A DNA stretch of 64,000 nucleotides from Pararhizobium polonicum (GCF_001687365.1 NZ_LGLV01000007.1:248001-312000), one strand, 5' to 3'. Shown: positions 9,652-19,419, numbered from the stretch's first letter. The notes: generated from the sequence alone by a model not told the origin. Numbers and translations are program-made.

Positions 9652-11145
9652 ATGTCTCACATTCTCTCGAAGCACCGTGCCGCAGCGCTGCTCGGAGCTG
9701 CCATTCTGGTCAGCGCGGCCGCCCTTCCCTTTACCATGCATCAATCGAATGCGATGGCCGCGCCGGCGGAAACCGCAGGCCCGCTGGCCTCGAACGGTTC
9801 CTTCGCCCCTGTCGTCGACGCCGACAAGCCGGCGGTCGTGACCATTACCACGACGCTGAAGGCAACCGATGTCAGCGCCAGCGGCGGCGGTTCGCCGATG
9901 GACGAACAGTTCCGCCAGTTCTTCGAGCAGCAGGGCATTCCGCTGCCCAAGCAGGCGCCGGAGCAAGGTGAACGTGGCATGGCCCTCGGCTCCGGGTTCA
10001 TCATCAGCCGTGACGGCATTATCGTCACCAACAATCACGTGATCGACAACGCAGTCGATATCAAGGTGACGCTTGACGACGGCACGGAACTGCCGGCCAA
10101 GCTGATCGGTACCGATCCGAAGTCCGATCTGGCCGTGCTCAAGATCCAGGCCGACAAGCCGCTCGCCACCCTGGCCTGGGGCGATTCCGACACATTGAAG
10201 CTGGGCGACCAGATCCTGGCGATCGGCAATCCTTTCGGGATCGGCACGACGGTGACCGCCGGTATCGTTTCGGCCCGCGGCCGCGATCTGCATAGCGGCC
10301 CCTATGACGATTTCATCCAGATCGATGCACCGATCAATCACGGCAATTCCGGTGGTCCGCTCGTCGACCATGCGGGCAATGTCGTCGGTATCAATACGGC
10401 GATCTATTCGCCAAACGGCGGCAGCGTCGGCGTCGGCTTTGCGATCCCGTCCGATCAGGCGCAGAAGATCGTCGCCAAGCTGCAGGCGAGCGGCTCGATC
10501 GACCACGGCTATCTCGGCGTGCAGATCCAGCCGGTGACGAGCGATGTTGCTGAAGCCGTCGGTCTTGCCAAGCCGGAAGGCGCGCTGGTGGCCGCGGTGA
10601 ACAAGGGCACGCCGGCATCGAAGGCCGGTGTCCGCACCGGTGATATCGTGATGACCGTCGGCAGTGAAACGGTGAAGACGCCGCACGACCTGTCGCGGCT
10701 GGTCGCCGACATGTCGCCGGGGTCCAAGGAAGCCCTGACCGTCTGGCGCGACGGCAAGACGGTCGATCTCAGCGTCACCGTCGGTGGCAATGACAGCGAC
10801 CAGAAGCAGGCGTCGCTTGGCAAGGAGGATGGAAAGACCGAGAGCGGGCCGAGCATCGGCATCGCGCTTGCCGATCTGACCCCGGATCTCCGTCAGGAAC
10901 TGAAGCTGCCCGACAACGTGACGGGCGCCGTCGTTGCCAAGGTCAACCCCGACAAGTCGGCCGCTGCCGCCGGTATCCAGACGGGCGACGTGATCGTCTC
11001 GGTGAATGACAAGTCGGTACTCAGCCCCGGCGACGTCAAGAGCGCCATTGCCAGCGCCGTCAAGTCGGGGCGCAAGTCGGTGCTGCTGCTCATCGAGCGC
11101 GGCACGGAAAAGACCTTCGTCGCGGTCCCCTTTTCAGCAGCCTGA
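9652..11145 (+). CDS. degP: Do/DegP-family periplasmic serine protease
   Basis: This 497-residue HtrA-type protease and chaperone acts on misfolded envelope proteins. An N-terminal signal peptide (about 1-37, ending near SNAMAAPA) directs export. The chymotrypsin-like domain has the complete triad: H129 (TNNHVID), D159 (KSDLAVLK) and S233 (GNSGGPLV). Two PDZ domains follow, about residues 280-370 and 400-490. Length and order match DegP rather than the one-PDZ DegS. It appears to be a single-gene unit between two terminators. Rhizobia carry several DegP paralogues, so the exact orthologue is uncertain. Confidence 0.94.
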   Translation: MSHILSKHRAAALLGAAILVSAAALPFTMHQSNAMAAPAETAGPLASNGSFAPVVDADKPAVVTITTTLKATDVSASGGGSPMDEQFRQFFEQQGIPLPKQAPEQGERGMALGSGFIISRDGIIVTNNHVIDNAVDIKVTLDDGTELPAKLIGTDPKSDLAVLKIQADKPLATLAWGDSDTLKLGDQILAIGNPFGIGTTVTAGIVSARGRDLHSGPYDDFIQIDAPINHGNSGGPLVDHAGNVVGINTAIYSPNGGSVGVGFAIPSDQAQKIVAKLQASGSIDHGYLGVQIQPVTSDVAEAVGLAKPEGALVAAVNKGTPASKAGVRTGDIVMTVGSETVKTPHDLSRLVADMSPGSKEALTVWRDGKTVDLSVTVGGNDSDQKQASLGKEDGKTESGPSIGIALADLTPDLRQELKLPDNVTGAVVAKVNPDKSAAAAGIQTGDVIVSVNDKSVLSPGDVKSAIASAVKSGRKSVLLLIERGTEKTFVAVPFSAA

Positions 11146-11743
11146 CCCGCAAGGGCGAAGCTGTCGAAGTCCCCGCCCCTTTTGCGGAAGAGGGGCGGGG
11201 TACAGTTTTAACGGCTTGGCGATCGGTTTACGTAGCCAGCTCGTAATGATGACCGGCTCCGGTTCGAAATCGGGAAGTACAATTCGCAGGAATCTGTGAT
11301 CGTCAGCATTCCGCTACGGTTGCGCAAAGCCTTCGGCCTTTGGACAAAGCTTCTCCCTAAGATGCGCAGTTTCAACATCCGTGTGATTGGTCGGCAGAAT
11401 GCAAGCCGTTTGCGCGGCTGTTGTCGAGAACCGAGCGGCCGGGGCAGTCCGCCTTCATTTGATTTGATATTCCCGGCCGGTGGACCTCTCCTGAAATAGC
11501 CGGACATCAGTTGCGCGTGATTGGCTGCCCTGTCGAAGCACGGCGGCGGGCAGGCTTTGCTCAGCCCGATTGGCGGCCCGATAAAATGCGGGGCGCTCCG
11601 TCTAGTCGTGATGACGAACATCCCGTACACATCACGCGATCACAACATTGACGTTAACATAGTAGAAGTTTAGGCTAGCATACGAGAATTTATATTATGT
11701 ATTAAGGTGAATTTTATCGCCGATAAATCGAGGGAGAGCGATT
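11146..11743. other. 598-bp intergenic region before the RTX gene
   Basis: A candidate degP terminator lies at 11171-11200. The remainder to about 11640 is ordinary-GC DNA without a recognisable gene; short open frames on both strands have no family resemblance. From 11640 the DNA is AT-rich and likely holds the RTX promoter. AGGGAGAG at 11731-11738 is the RTX ribosome-binding site. A decayed gene cannot be excluded. Confidence 0.45.
11171..11208 (+). terminator. Candidate terminator after degP
   Basis: CCCCGCCCCT pairs with AGGGGCGGGG across a 10-base centre that can add three more pairs. The tail TACAGTTTT is a weak U-tract, so termination is likely but not certain. Confidence 0.65.
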
Positions 11744-13501
11744 ATGGCAGAATTTAAGTTGACGGAAGACACTTTTCTCAATCGCCTCATACTGGATGTA
11801 GCCTCTGGATATACGATTTTGAACATGGACTCCCATATTCTCGGAGGATCGATTTCTGCGGATGTGTTTGATTTCAGCGGCCTAACGCAGATCGTCAATG
11901 GCAGCATTATAGATCTCTATCACGGAGACGACTTCTTTACCGGTCACGTTGGCATCGACAGGGTATCGGGCGGATTGGGCTCGGACAGGCTGGCGGGCGG
12001 CGGCGGAGACGACCGTCTTTTCGGCGGACTGGGCAATGACAGGCTGTTGGGTGAAGACGGCTACGACACCCTTGATGGACAGGACGGCAACGACACGCTG
12101 TCGGGTGGAAACGGAAACGACAGCCTGACCGGCGGAGCAGGCAACGATACGCTGTCGGGCGGAACCGGAAACGACTATCTTTTCGGTGGACGTGGAGACG
12201 ACACGCTGAACGGCGGGACGGGCGATGACACGTTCTATATTGGCGGAAATTCGCTGGGTACGGCCGAAAACGACGTCTTTTCAGGTGGTTCCGGCGAGGA
12301 TATGGTCGCGCTGACCGCGAACGCCTATTTGAAGAACCTGACGCTCGATGCCGCGGCCTCTATCGAAGTTCTCGATTGGAGCGGACTGGACAACCCCATC
12401 TTGCGCGGGACAGAGGAAGCGAACCGGTTCGACCTCAGCGGCCTGATGCGGATCGAAGATCAAGAATGGGAAATATTTTTACTGGGGGGAGACGACATCT
12501 ATATTGGACATGTCGGCGGCGACGATGTGAACGGAGGTGATGGTAACGACACTCTGTCCGGCGGCGACGGATACGATAGTCTCGAAGGTGGTCTCGGCGA
12601 CGACACGCTGGATGGCGGCGCGGGCAACGACTGGTTCAATGTCGGGGGAAATACCCTCGGCACAGCCGAGAGTGATGTCTTTATCGGCGGGACCGGCGAC
12701 AGGGATAGAATCTATTTGGCCGATAGGGTGTACATGAGGAATCTGACGCTCGATGCCGCCGCTGGTGTCGAAATTATCGATATGAAAAATCTCTTCTATG
12801 GGACGGAGGAAGCAAACCGGTTCGACGTCAGCGGCGTGACGACTATCAGTAACCACTACTACAACGAGGAGGACGACACGGTCTATTACAACGCCATCAA
12901 TCTGCTGGGCGGCAACGATACCTATATCGGCTATGCCGGCGTTGACGCCGTGCAGGGCGGCGCGGGCAAGGACAAGCTGTCGGGCGGCGAGGGAGGTGAC
13001 CGGTTGAACGGCGGCCTGGACGCCGACACGCTCGATGGCGGCCTCGGCGGCGATAACCTATGGGGCGATTCCGGCGACGACGGACTCTACGGCCGCAGGG
13101 GCGACGACATCCTCAGCGGCGGCGACGGCAATGACAGGCTGATCGGCGGTATCGGTGCGGATGAAGTGAGGGGAGGCCTTGGCGCAGACCGGTTCATCCT
13201 CACCATTCTCGCGGATTCGAGCGTGGCTTCACCCGGCCGCGATCTCGTCCTCGATTTCGCTCGCACGCAAGGCGACAAGCTCGACGTCAGCCTCCTCGAT
13301 GCCAATACAACACTCGCCGGCGATCAGGCTTTCGAGTTTATCGGTTCTGCGGCTTTCAACAACACGGCCGGGGAACTTCGCTATGAGCTGAAAGGCATCG
13401 ACACTTACATTTTCGGGGACGTGGACGGAGACGGTATGGCCGATTTCAGCATCGTTCTCGATCGCATCCTGGCGATGCAGGCGTCGGATTTTGCGCTCTG
13501 A
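11744..13501 (+). CDS. RTX-type calcium-binding repeat protein, probable type I secretion substrate
   Basis: This 585-residue acidic protein is built from glycine-rich nonapeptides (GGxGxDxLx) that bind Ca2+ in parallel beta rolls, at about residues 70-165, 260-300 and 400-480. Between them lies a duplicated non-RTX module (NLTLDAAA...E...GTEEANRFD, about 195-235 and 335-370). There is no Sec signal. The C-terminus (GDVDGDGMADFSIVLDRI...ADFAL) resembles serralysin-type C-terminal type I secretion signals. No protease, lipase or adhesin domain is visible. No HlyB/HlyD/TolC genes are in the window, so the exporter must be elsewhere. The upstream gap and somewhat lower GC suggest an accessory gene. 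Confidence 0.9.
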   Translation: MAEFKLTEDTFLNRLILDVASGYTILNMDSHILGGSISADVFDFSGLTQIVNGSIIDLYHGDDFFTGHVGIDRVSGGLGSDRLAGGGGDDRLFGGLGNDRLLGEDGYDTLDGQDGNDTLSGGNGNDSLTGGAGNDTLSGGTGNDYLFGGRGDDTLNGGTGDDTFYIGGNSLGTAENDVFSGGSGEDMVALTANAYLKNLTLDAAASIEVLDWSGLDNPILRGTEEANRFDLSGLMRIEDQEWEIFLLGGDDIYIGHVGGDDVNGGDGNDTLSGGDGYDSLEGGLGDDTLDGGAGNDWFNVGGNTLGTAESDVFIGGTGDRDRIYLADRVYMRNLTLDAAAGVEIIDMKNLFYGTEEANRFDVSGVTTISNHYYNEEDDTVYYNAINLLGGNDTYIGYAGVDAVQGGAGKDKLSGGEGGDRLNGGLDADTLDGGLGGDNLWGDSGDDGLYGRRGDDILSGGDGNDRLIGGIGADEVRGGLGADRFILTILADSSVASPGRDLVLDFARTQGDKLDVSLLDANTTLAGDQAFEFIGSAAFNNTAGELRYELKGIDTYIFGDVDGDGMADFSIVLDRILAMQASDFAL

Positions 13502-13568
13502 AACGGTCCAGACTAATAGCCGATTTAGTGTTGCCAACTTGGCGATCTTTAGAGAATGACGGCGGGGA

Positions 13569-14792
13569 TCAGTTGCGGATGACCGGATTGCTGATCACGG
13601 TTTCCGGCTTTGCCAGCCGGAAATCATCCACTCGCCCTGCCGGCGCTTCGGCGACGTCGCCCTTTTCGACGAGGCGGTCACGTGGGCTCTTGCCATTGCT
13701 GGTGAGTGCCGTCGTCCCGCCGAGAAGGACGGTGCCGCCGTCGAGATTGGGATCATCAAGGCCGACCGGCTGGGTCTGGAGGATATCTTCATTGGCTGTG
13801 GGAGCAGCGACGACCAGGTCCTTCATGCCGTCGGCGCCCGGGATGTCCTGGGTCGAGGCGGCGGCGTCGCCCAGCAGCTTGCGGATATCCTTTTCGACAT
13901 AGAAGGCCAGCTTGCGTTTGCCCGCCTTGGTCAGATTGATGCCGTCGGCGCCGCGCAGGCGGACCTGCTGGCCGTTGACGTCCGATCCGGTCATGACGAA
14001 TTTTCCATCCTCATCGACGAAACCGTCCCAGATGTCGATGAAGGTGCCGCCGGCCTTTTCCGTCTCCGCGCGGAAAATGCCGTTGAGGGTCACCATGTCG
14101 GCGGTCATCGAGGTCGACTGGAAGGGGGGCATGCCGACCCAGAGAAGGGGGATGTTCTGGCTGTGGGCAAGCGCTGCGAAGGCGCCGGTGCGTCGCGTAT
14201 ATTCGGCCAGCCAGCGGTCCGTGCGGAATTTTTCCTTGTCCCCGCCGATCGACATCTGCTGGCGCTCGTTGGCACCCAGGCTGACGATGACGAGAGAGGG
14301 CTTCACCTCCGCGATATAGCCCGGCAGGTTTCCCGGCCAGTTGAAGTAATCGTCACGCACGAGACCGGAGGAGCCGTTGGCACGGGTCTCGATGACGATG
14401 CCGGGCGTCGTCTCGAAGGCGGTCTTGAGGCCATCGCCAAGGCTGCCGGCAACGAAATCGCCGACGACAAGAACCTTCTTGGCGGTCTCCAGCTTTTCAA
14501 CGACCACGGGCGCAGGTTCGGCCGGGGCGGGTTTGGGCTTCTGCCGTGTCTTCTGGACCTTCGGGCGCTGCTGCGGTTCTCTCTGCCGGGGCTCGTAAAT
14601 GGGAACGTCGTCATAGACAGGCGGCGGCTGGCGCCGGCCGAACAGCATGTCGAGGATGGTCCGGCGCTCCTGCGCCTGCGCCTGCGCCTGGCGGGCGGGC
14701 TCGATCACGAGCGCGGTTACGCCGATTGCCATGACGATCAGGCCATTGAGCAACCGGTGAAAGCCGGTTCTGTCGCTGTGTCTGCCGCTCAT
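13569..14792 (-). CDS. DUF459 (SGNH-hydrolase-fold) envelope protein
   Basis: The 407-residue protein from the ATG at 14792 has one N-terminal hydrophobic segment (about 13-30), a Pro/Gln/Lys-rich linker (50-100) and a DUF459 SGNH-like domain. Block I reads VLVVGDFVAGSLGDGL (108-123), so the position of the GDS serine is occupied by phenylalanine. The Asn-containing block is SLGANERQQ. Domain context suggests acyl-ester or glycan modification in the periplasm, but catalysis is doubtful without the serine. It lies downstream of the MltB-like transglycosylase on the same strand with a gap of about 140 bp. A TTG start 51 bases upstream is possible but lacks a good ribosome-binding site. Confidence 0.8.
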   Translation of the reverse strand: MSGRHSDRTGFHRLLNGLIVMAIGVTALVIEPARQAQAQAQERRTILDMLFGRRQPPPVYDDVPIYEPRQREPQQRPKVQKTRQKPKPAPAEPAPVVVEKLETAKKVLVVGDFVAGSLGDGLKTAFETTPGIVIETRANGSSGLVRDDYFNWPGNLPGYIAEVKPSLVIVSLGANERQQMSIGGDKEKFRTDRWLAEYTRRTGAFAALAHSQNIPLLWVGMPPFQSTSMTADMVTLNGIFRAETEKAGGTFIDIWDGFVDEDGKFVMTGSDVNGQQVRLRGADGINLTKAGKRKLAFYVEKDIRKLLGDAAASTQDIPGADGMKDLVVAAPTANEDILQTQPVGLDDPNLDGGTVLLGGTTALTSNGKSPRDRLVEKGDVAEAPAGRVDDFRLAKPETVISNPVIRN

Positions 14793-14930
14793 GCCGCTAT
14801 TCCGTACTGTTCTGGCCTTGATGTTTGTTGTGCTTCTCCGCAACCGCGCAACGCCTCTCTTTCGAAAGGCGCTGCGATCAGTGTGCGTCCGGATTGTGCC
14901 GCAAATGAGAGCGCCCGGCGCTCTCGCTGT

Positions 14931-16151
14931 TCACTTCCGCAGGACTTTCAGCAGGTGCTGCGTCGGTTCGCCGTCCGGCGACAGGCCGTTGCGGTTCTGG
15001 AAGGCCTGAATGGCGGCCTTGGAGCCGGAGCCGAAATTGCCATCGACCTCGCCGTCATAATAGCCGAGTTCCTTCAGGCGGGACTGCAGCTCGAACTTCT
15101 GCTTGATGTCGAGCGAACCATCGGGGCGGTTCCATGCCTGCTGCATGCCGCCATAGCCGGCAATCTCGTCAGCCAGCAGGCCAACGCCGAGTGCATAGGA
15201 GTCCGAGGCGTTGTAACGCTTGATGACGAAGAAGTTCTTGGTCATCAGGAAGCCGGGACCGCCATCACCGCCAGGCATTTTCAGCTCGGCGCGCTGATCC
15301 GTATTGCGGAACGCCTTGCCGTTCGGGCGGGTGAAGCCGAGCGCTGCCCATTGCGCCAGCGTCTTCGTCTGACCGGCATACTGGCCGCCGTTGCGCGGCG
15401 GGGCAATTTCGTAACCCCAGGTCTGCCCCGTCTGCCAGCCGTTCTTCTTCAGCAGGTTGGCAGCCGTTGCCAGCGCATCCGGGATCGAGTTCCAGATGTC
15501 CTTGTGACCGTTGCCGTCGGCATCAACGGCATAGAGCAGATAGCTGGTGGGAATGAACTGCGTATGCCCCATGGCGCCGGCCCAGGAGCCGTTCATCTCA
15601 CGCGGACTGATATCGCCGTTCTGGAGGATCTTGAGGGCGGCGATCAACTGGGTCTTGGCATATTTGGCGCGTTTCGGATCGGCATAGGCAAGGGTTGCCA
15701 GCGCGCGCGGCACGTAATGAAGGCGGTCGTCCTTTTCCAGCACGGCGCCATAGTTGGATTCCATCGACCAGATCGCCAGAAGAATGTTTTTGTCGACGCC
15801 GAAATGGCGCTCCAGGGCTGCGAGCGTGCGGCCGTGCTTGACCGCCATCTCCTGGCCGATCTTGCGCGTATAGGGGTTCACGCGGCTATCGATATATTCC
15901 CAGATCTTGTGCTTGAATTCCGGCTGATAGCGTGCTTTCTCAAGAACATCCGGATCGGGTGTCTTGACGCCGGCAAAGGCCTGGCGATAGGTGGCCTTGG
16001 TAATTCCGCTCTGGGCCGCCGTCGCATAGAAGCTGTTGATCCAGGTTTCGAAACCGGCGTCAGCCGAGGCGGGTGACGCGGCAAACAGGGCGGCGGCGGT
16101 CATGAACGCGGCGGCGGTACGGCAAAGGAATTGTCTTCGGGTCTTTGTCAT
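14931..16151 (-). CDS. Lytic murein transglycosylase, MltB/SLT_2 family, with peptidoglycan-binding domain
   Basis: A 406-residue periplasmic enzyme that cleaves the MurNAc-GlcNAc bond with formation of 1,6-anhydroMurNAc. The signal peptide spans about 1-30 (AALFAASPASA). The SLT_2 catalytic domain covers about 33-325, with the likely catalytic E131 in WSMESNYGAV and the substrate motifs GAMGHTQFIPTSY and DIWNSIPDALATAANLL. A C-terminal PG_binding_1 domain (about 345-405, LQSRLKELGYYDGEVDGNFG) anchors it to the wall. It lacks a lipobox cysteine at the processing site, so it is probably soluble. It is divergent from galU and upstream of the DUF459 gene. Confidence 0.95.
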   Translation of the reverse strand: MTKTRRQFLCRTAAAFMTAAALFAASPASADAGFETWINSFYATAAQSGITKATYRQAFAGVKTPDPDVLEKARYQPEFKHKIWEYIDSRVNPYTRKIGQEMAVKHGRTLAALERHFGVDKNILLAIWSMESNYGAVLEKDDRLHYVPRALATLAYADPKRAKYAKTQLIAALKILQNGDISPREMNGSWAGAMGHTQFIPTSYLLYAVDADGNGHKDIWNSIPDALATAANLLKKNGWQTGQTWGYEIAPPRNGGQYAGQTKTLAQWAALGFTRPNGKAFRNTDQRAELKMPGGDGGPGFLMTKNFFVIKRYNASDSYALGVGLLADEIAGYGGMQQAWNRPDGSLDIKQKFELQSRLKELGYYDGEVDGNFGSGSKAAIQAFQNRNGLSPDGEPTQHLLKVLRK

Positions 16152-16453
16152 CAGCTGTCGTTTCCGTTGGTCGGCGCTCTGCCGGGATCAGGAGGTCGAT
16201 CGGCGGTGCGCAAATTTACAGTCTAAGAGCCAGCTTCATGCAGGGTTACATGCACGTGGTTCCATTTTCGGGCTGTTCCGCCAAAGAGGCAACCGCCAGA
16301 ATCGGGAGCTTACAAAAATGAAGTCAACAAATTCTTTACCATGAATGGGTGGTGTCGTCTTCCTTCGTAAAAAAATAGCAATTTGCCGCTTAATCCCTAT
16401 TGATAACAATCTGTCCCGTTTAAAATCACAGTGCCGTGATCCTGGAGATGTCA
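16152..16453. other. 302-bp divergent promoter region, MltB-like gene / galU
   Basis: No gene seen. The right part (16300-16430) is AT-rich. TTGATA (16400-16405) and TAAAAT (16421-16426) resemble promoter hexamers for galU, but their 15-base spacing is short. GGAG at 16443-16446 is the galU ribosome-binding site. Confidence 0.45.
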
Positions 16454-17341
16454 ATGACTGACAAGCGTAAAGTTCGTAAGGCCGTATTCCCTGTCGCCGG
16501 TCTTGGAACGAGATTCCTGCCCGCGACAAAGGCTGTTCCCAAAGAAATGCTGACGGTGGTCGACAGGCCGGTGATCCAGTATGTGGTCGATGAGGCGCTG
16601 GATGCGGGGATCGAGCATCTGATCTTCGTGACCGGCCGCAGCAAGGCGGTGATCGAGGACTATTTCGATATCCAGGTCGAGCTCGAACAGACGCTGCGCG
16701 AGCGCAACAAGAAGGCGGAACTGACGCTTCTTGAAACCATTCTTCCCGTTGCCGGAAGCACCAGCTTTACCCGCCAGCAGTCGCCGCTCGGGCTCGGCCA
16801 TGCCGTCTGGTGCGCGCGTGAGCTTGTCGGCGACGAACCCTTCGCGCTGCTTCTGCCCGATATGATCATGCAGGCCGAAAAGGGATGCCTTAAGGGCATG
16901 GTCGAACTCTATGAACAGAGCGGCGGCAATGTCATCGCGGTAGAGGAATGCGCTCCGGACCAGACCCACAAGTATGGCATCGTCGGTGCGGGCGACAAGG
17001 TTGGCGACGGGTTCAAGATCACCAAGATGGTCGAGAAGCCGCCGCAGGGCACCGCGCCGTCGAACTTCTTCATCAACGGCCGCTACATCCTACAGCCGGA
17101 AATCTTCTCGATCCTGGCCACCCAGGAGCGTGGCGCCGGCAACGAGATCCAGTTGACGGACGGCATGCTGAAGCTGGCCCAGACGCAGGATTTCGCCGGA
17201 TATCATTTCCGCGGCAATACCTATGACTGCGGCATGAAAGAGGGCTTCATCCTGGCCAACGTCGCCTTCGCGCTGGCACGCGCCGATATCCGGCCGGGTG
17301 TCGAAGGGCCGCTGAAGGCGTTGCTGGAAAGCCTGAAATAA
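16454..17341 (+). CDS. galU: UTP-glucose-1-phosphate uridylyltransferase
   Basis: GalU makes UDP-glucose from UTP and glucose-1-phosphate, feeding exopolysaccharide, LPS and cyclic glucan synthesis. The 295-residue chain starts with the nucleotidyltransferase motif [19 protein letters not shown] (about 13-31), typical of bacterial GalU. EKPP (about 195) and the sugar-binding GNTYDCG near 258 are present. The start at 16454 follows GGAG with a 7-base spacer; upstream GTG and ATG codons in frame are poorly placed. It is monocistronic and closed by a strong terminator. Confidence 0.96.
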   Translation: MTDKRKVRKAVFPVAGLGTRFLPATKAVPKEMLTVVDRPVIQYVVDEALDAGIEHLIFVTGRSKAVIEDYFDIQVELEQTLRERNKKAELTLLETILPVAGSTSFTRQQSPLGLGHAVWCARELVGDEPFALLLPDMIMQAEKGCLKGMVELYEQSGGNVIAVEECAPDQTHKYGIVGAGDKVGDGFKITKMVEKPPQGTAPSNFFINGRYILQPEIFSILATQERGAGNEIQLTDGMLKLAQTQDFAGYHFRGNTYDCGMKEGFILANVAFALARADIRPGVEGPLKALLESLK

Positions 17342-17360
17342 GGATTGCGATCTACGGATA

Positions 17361-17396
17361 AAGGCCGCTCGCGCTGTTTTCGCGAGCGGCTTTTTT
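17361..17396 (+). terminator. Rho-independent terminator after galU
   Basis: GCCGCTCGCG (17364-17373) pairs perfectly with 17381-17390, loop of 7, followed by TTTTTT. Confidence 0.93.
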
Positions 17397-17402
17397 ATGA
17401 GA

Positions 17403-18854
17403 TCAGCGCCGCAGCGTCAGCCCGACGCCGACGCGGGCAATGTTGGTCGACGGGCCGCTGTCGCGTGTCGTGTGTTCGTAGCTGACATCGCCGGTCAGCG
17501 CGAGATAGCGGTTGAGGTCCCAGGTCAGCCCCGCACCCGTCAGCCAGACCTTCTCGTCGATCGAGTTGCCGGTGGGGTAGTTGCGGAAGGTCAGGCTGTT
17601 CGACAGGCGCGCTACAAGCGCGGTGCGCAGTTCATGGGTCGCCCGGCTGCTCAGCGTATAGACCATCGCGCCGCTTTCGCCTGCCGTGGTCGAGGGCTCG
17701 AGGCCGGTCGAGATACCGTAGGTGATGTTGGTGCCGCGTTGCGGCGACCAGTTGACCAAGCCGTCGATGGTGAATCCCCTGAGATCGTCGAGACGGCTGT
17801 CGTCAAAGCGGTAGGTCTGGTAGCCGAGCGCGATTTCGCCGTTGAGCTTTTCACCGAGATCGGCCTCGATGCCCGCCCGGGCGCCGTAGCTGTTATAGGA
17901 GCGCTCGAAACCCAGCGTGTCCCTGCGCAGATCGTAGATCGACTTGCCGACGGACGCCTCGATGAAGGGAACCAGCGCCGGTGATAGCTCGTAACCGGCA
18001 CGCACGGTAAGGGCGCCGGCATTGCGGTTTCTGTCCTTCAGGGACAGCGTACTGCCGTCGTCGAGTTTGGCGTTGCCATAGACATAGCGGTCGAAATCGA
18101 CCTTGGCGGAGCCGCGCAGGATACCGAAATCGCGCGCGATCCCGGCGCCGAGCGTATATTGATCGATGCCGGATTGGACGCTGGCATTGCTGATCGCGTT
18201 CGGATCGGTCGAATCCTCACGTTCGAAATGATAGCCGGCCTTCAGTGTCGCAGTCGTCTGGTCGGCGATATCGAGCCGAAGTGCGGCTTCGAGGTTGGCG
18301 GTTGGCTCCGTCTCGCCGGAGCCGGAGATGTTGCGCTGCCAGGTGCCTTCGCCGGTCACCGTCAGCTGATGGCGCGACCAGTCGGAGGTCAGCGTGCCTT
18401 TCAGGCCGGTCTCGAGATAGCTGCGGTTTTGCTTGGAGCTGCCGGTCTTGTTGCTTTCGAAATTATAGGTCTGGCCGAGCGTCGGCTTCAGGACGAAGGA
18501 TCCGAAGCGGATGCCCTGCGCATCGTTGCGGTCGATATCGAGCTGGGATCTCAGCCCATCGACGGTGTTTTGGCGCAGGTTCGTGCGGGCCATGTCCTCA
18601 TCGGTGGCGGGATCGTTGAGCAGCGGCTCGCCGGCATCGGTGCTGATCGAACCGGTGGTGAGCGCGGCCGTATCCGGGACGGCTGCCGGGGTCGCAGCGT
18701 TGCCGGCGATTGTGGCGTCGTCCGATCCGGGAAGAAGCGCCTGCGCGGAAACGCCGTGGGGCGAAAACAGCGCACAACCAGCCATCAGCCAGGCCGCGGC
18801 GGCGGCCGGGCGCGGGAGGCTGGTCCTCTTCGTGCGTGGAAAGAATGGCGTCAT
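17403..18854 (-). CDS. Outer-membrane beta-barrel protein (putative porin 2 / BBP2-like family)
   Basis: A 483-residue outer-membrane protein with a signal peptide ending near GVSAQA (residue 38). After a low-complexity stretch, alternating hydrophobic strands run from about residue 105 to the end. The chain ends in VGVGLTLRR, not the usual terminal aromatic, but the strand pattern and repeated YNFES/AGYHFER/GYQTYRF segments resemble the BBP2_2 family found near rhizobial polysaccharide genes. It converges on galU. Substrate unknown; an exopolysaccharide-related role is inference from family context only. Confidence 0.78.
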   Translation of the reverse strand: MTPFFPRTKRTSLPRPAAAAAWLMAGCALFSPHGVSAQALLPGSDDATIAGNAATPAAVPDTAALTTGSISTDAGEPLLNDPATDEDMARTNLRQNTVDGLRSQLDIDRNDAQGIRFGSFVLKPTLGQTYNFESNKTGSSKQNRSYLETGLKGTLTSDWSRHQLTVTGEGTWQRNISGSGETEPTANLEAALRLDIADQTTATLKAGYHFEREDSTDPNAISNASVQSGIDQYTLGAGIARDFGILRGSAKVDFDRYVYGNAKLDDGSTLSLKDRNRNAGALTVRAGYELSPALVPFIEASVGKSIYDLRRDTLGFERSYNSYGARAGIEADLGEKLNGEIALGYQTYRFDDSRLDDLRGFTIDGLVNWSPQRGTNITYGISTGLEPSTTAGESGAMVYTLSSRATHELRTALVARLSNSLTFRNYPTGNSIDEKVWLTGAGLTWDLNRYLALTGDVSYEHTTRDSGPSTNIARVGVGLTLRR

Positions 18855-18948
18855 CTGCCGAATGCCCGGAAACCCGTTTACAAGTGTTGAGCAACTGTAA
18901 ACGGATGTGGTTAACCATTCGTTTCCGAGGTGGTTTCCGGCTTGGAAT

Positions 18949-19407
18949 TCAAGCGCTTTCGACGATCAGGTGGCTGCCGCTGCTGCCGGTGACCTTGACG
19001 CGCGCACCGGCGGGCAGGTCCGGCCCGTTGACGGGCCAGGTGGTGGCGTCGAGCCGGATCCGGCCGCGTCCTTCGGTAATCGGCTGTTCCAGCACGGCCG
19101 TGCGGCCGATGAGGCGGGCGCCGCGCTGGTTGAGCAGTGGTTCGTCCGAGGCATTGCCCGAGCGGGCGAGGAGACGGCGGCCGATGACGACCGCCACAAT
19201 GGAGAGGACGGCAAAGAACACGAACTGCGCTTGCCAGATCCAGAAGCCGGTGTCCCAGAGCAGAAGCGAGACGGCGCCGGTGAGAATGGCGGCAATGCCG
19301 ATCCAGACGAGGAAAACGCCGGGGGCGACAACTTCGGCCGCCAGCAGAACGAGGCCCAGTACCCACCAGCTCCAGGGGCCAAGTTCGAGGACGATGCGCT
19401 CGATCAT
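18949..19407 (-). CDS. NfeD family membrane protein
   Basis: A 152-residue protein with two to three transmembrane helices in the first 75 residues, then a C-terminal OB-fold NfeD domain (about 90-150, containing GRTAVLEQPITEGRGRIRLD). It lacks the N-terminal protease domain of long NfeD proteins. It follows the SPFH gene with a 12-bp gap; short NfeD proteins are typically paired with a stomatin/QmcA protein and thought to act with it in membrane microdomains and quality control. Confidence 0.9.
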   Translation of the reverse strand: MIERIVLELGPWSWWVLGLVLLAAEVVAPGVFLVWIGIAAILTGAVSLLLWDTGFWIWQAQFVFFAVLSIVAVVIGRRLLARSGNASDEPLLNQRGARLIGRTAVLEQPITEGRGRIRLDATTWPVNGPDLPAGARVKVTGSSGSHLIVESA

Positions 19408-19419
19408 GGATCAGCCTTC

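Noticed and set aside
11208..11630. A 140-residue minus-strand ORF before the RTX gene
   Set aside because: No ribosome-binding site, family or codon pattern supports it.
14163..16076. A long plus-strand frame across the DUF459 and MltB-like genes
   Set aside because: Spans two well-supported minus-strand genes and the gap between them, with no family features.
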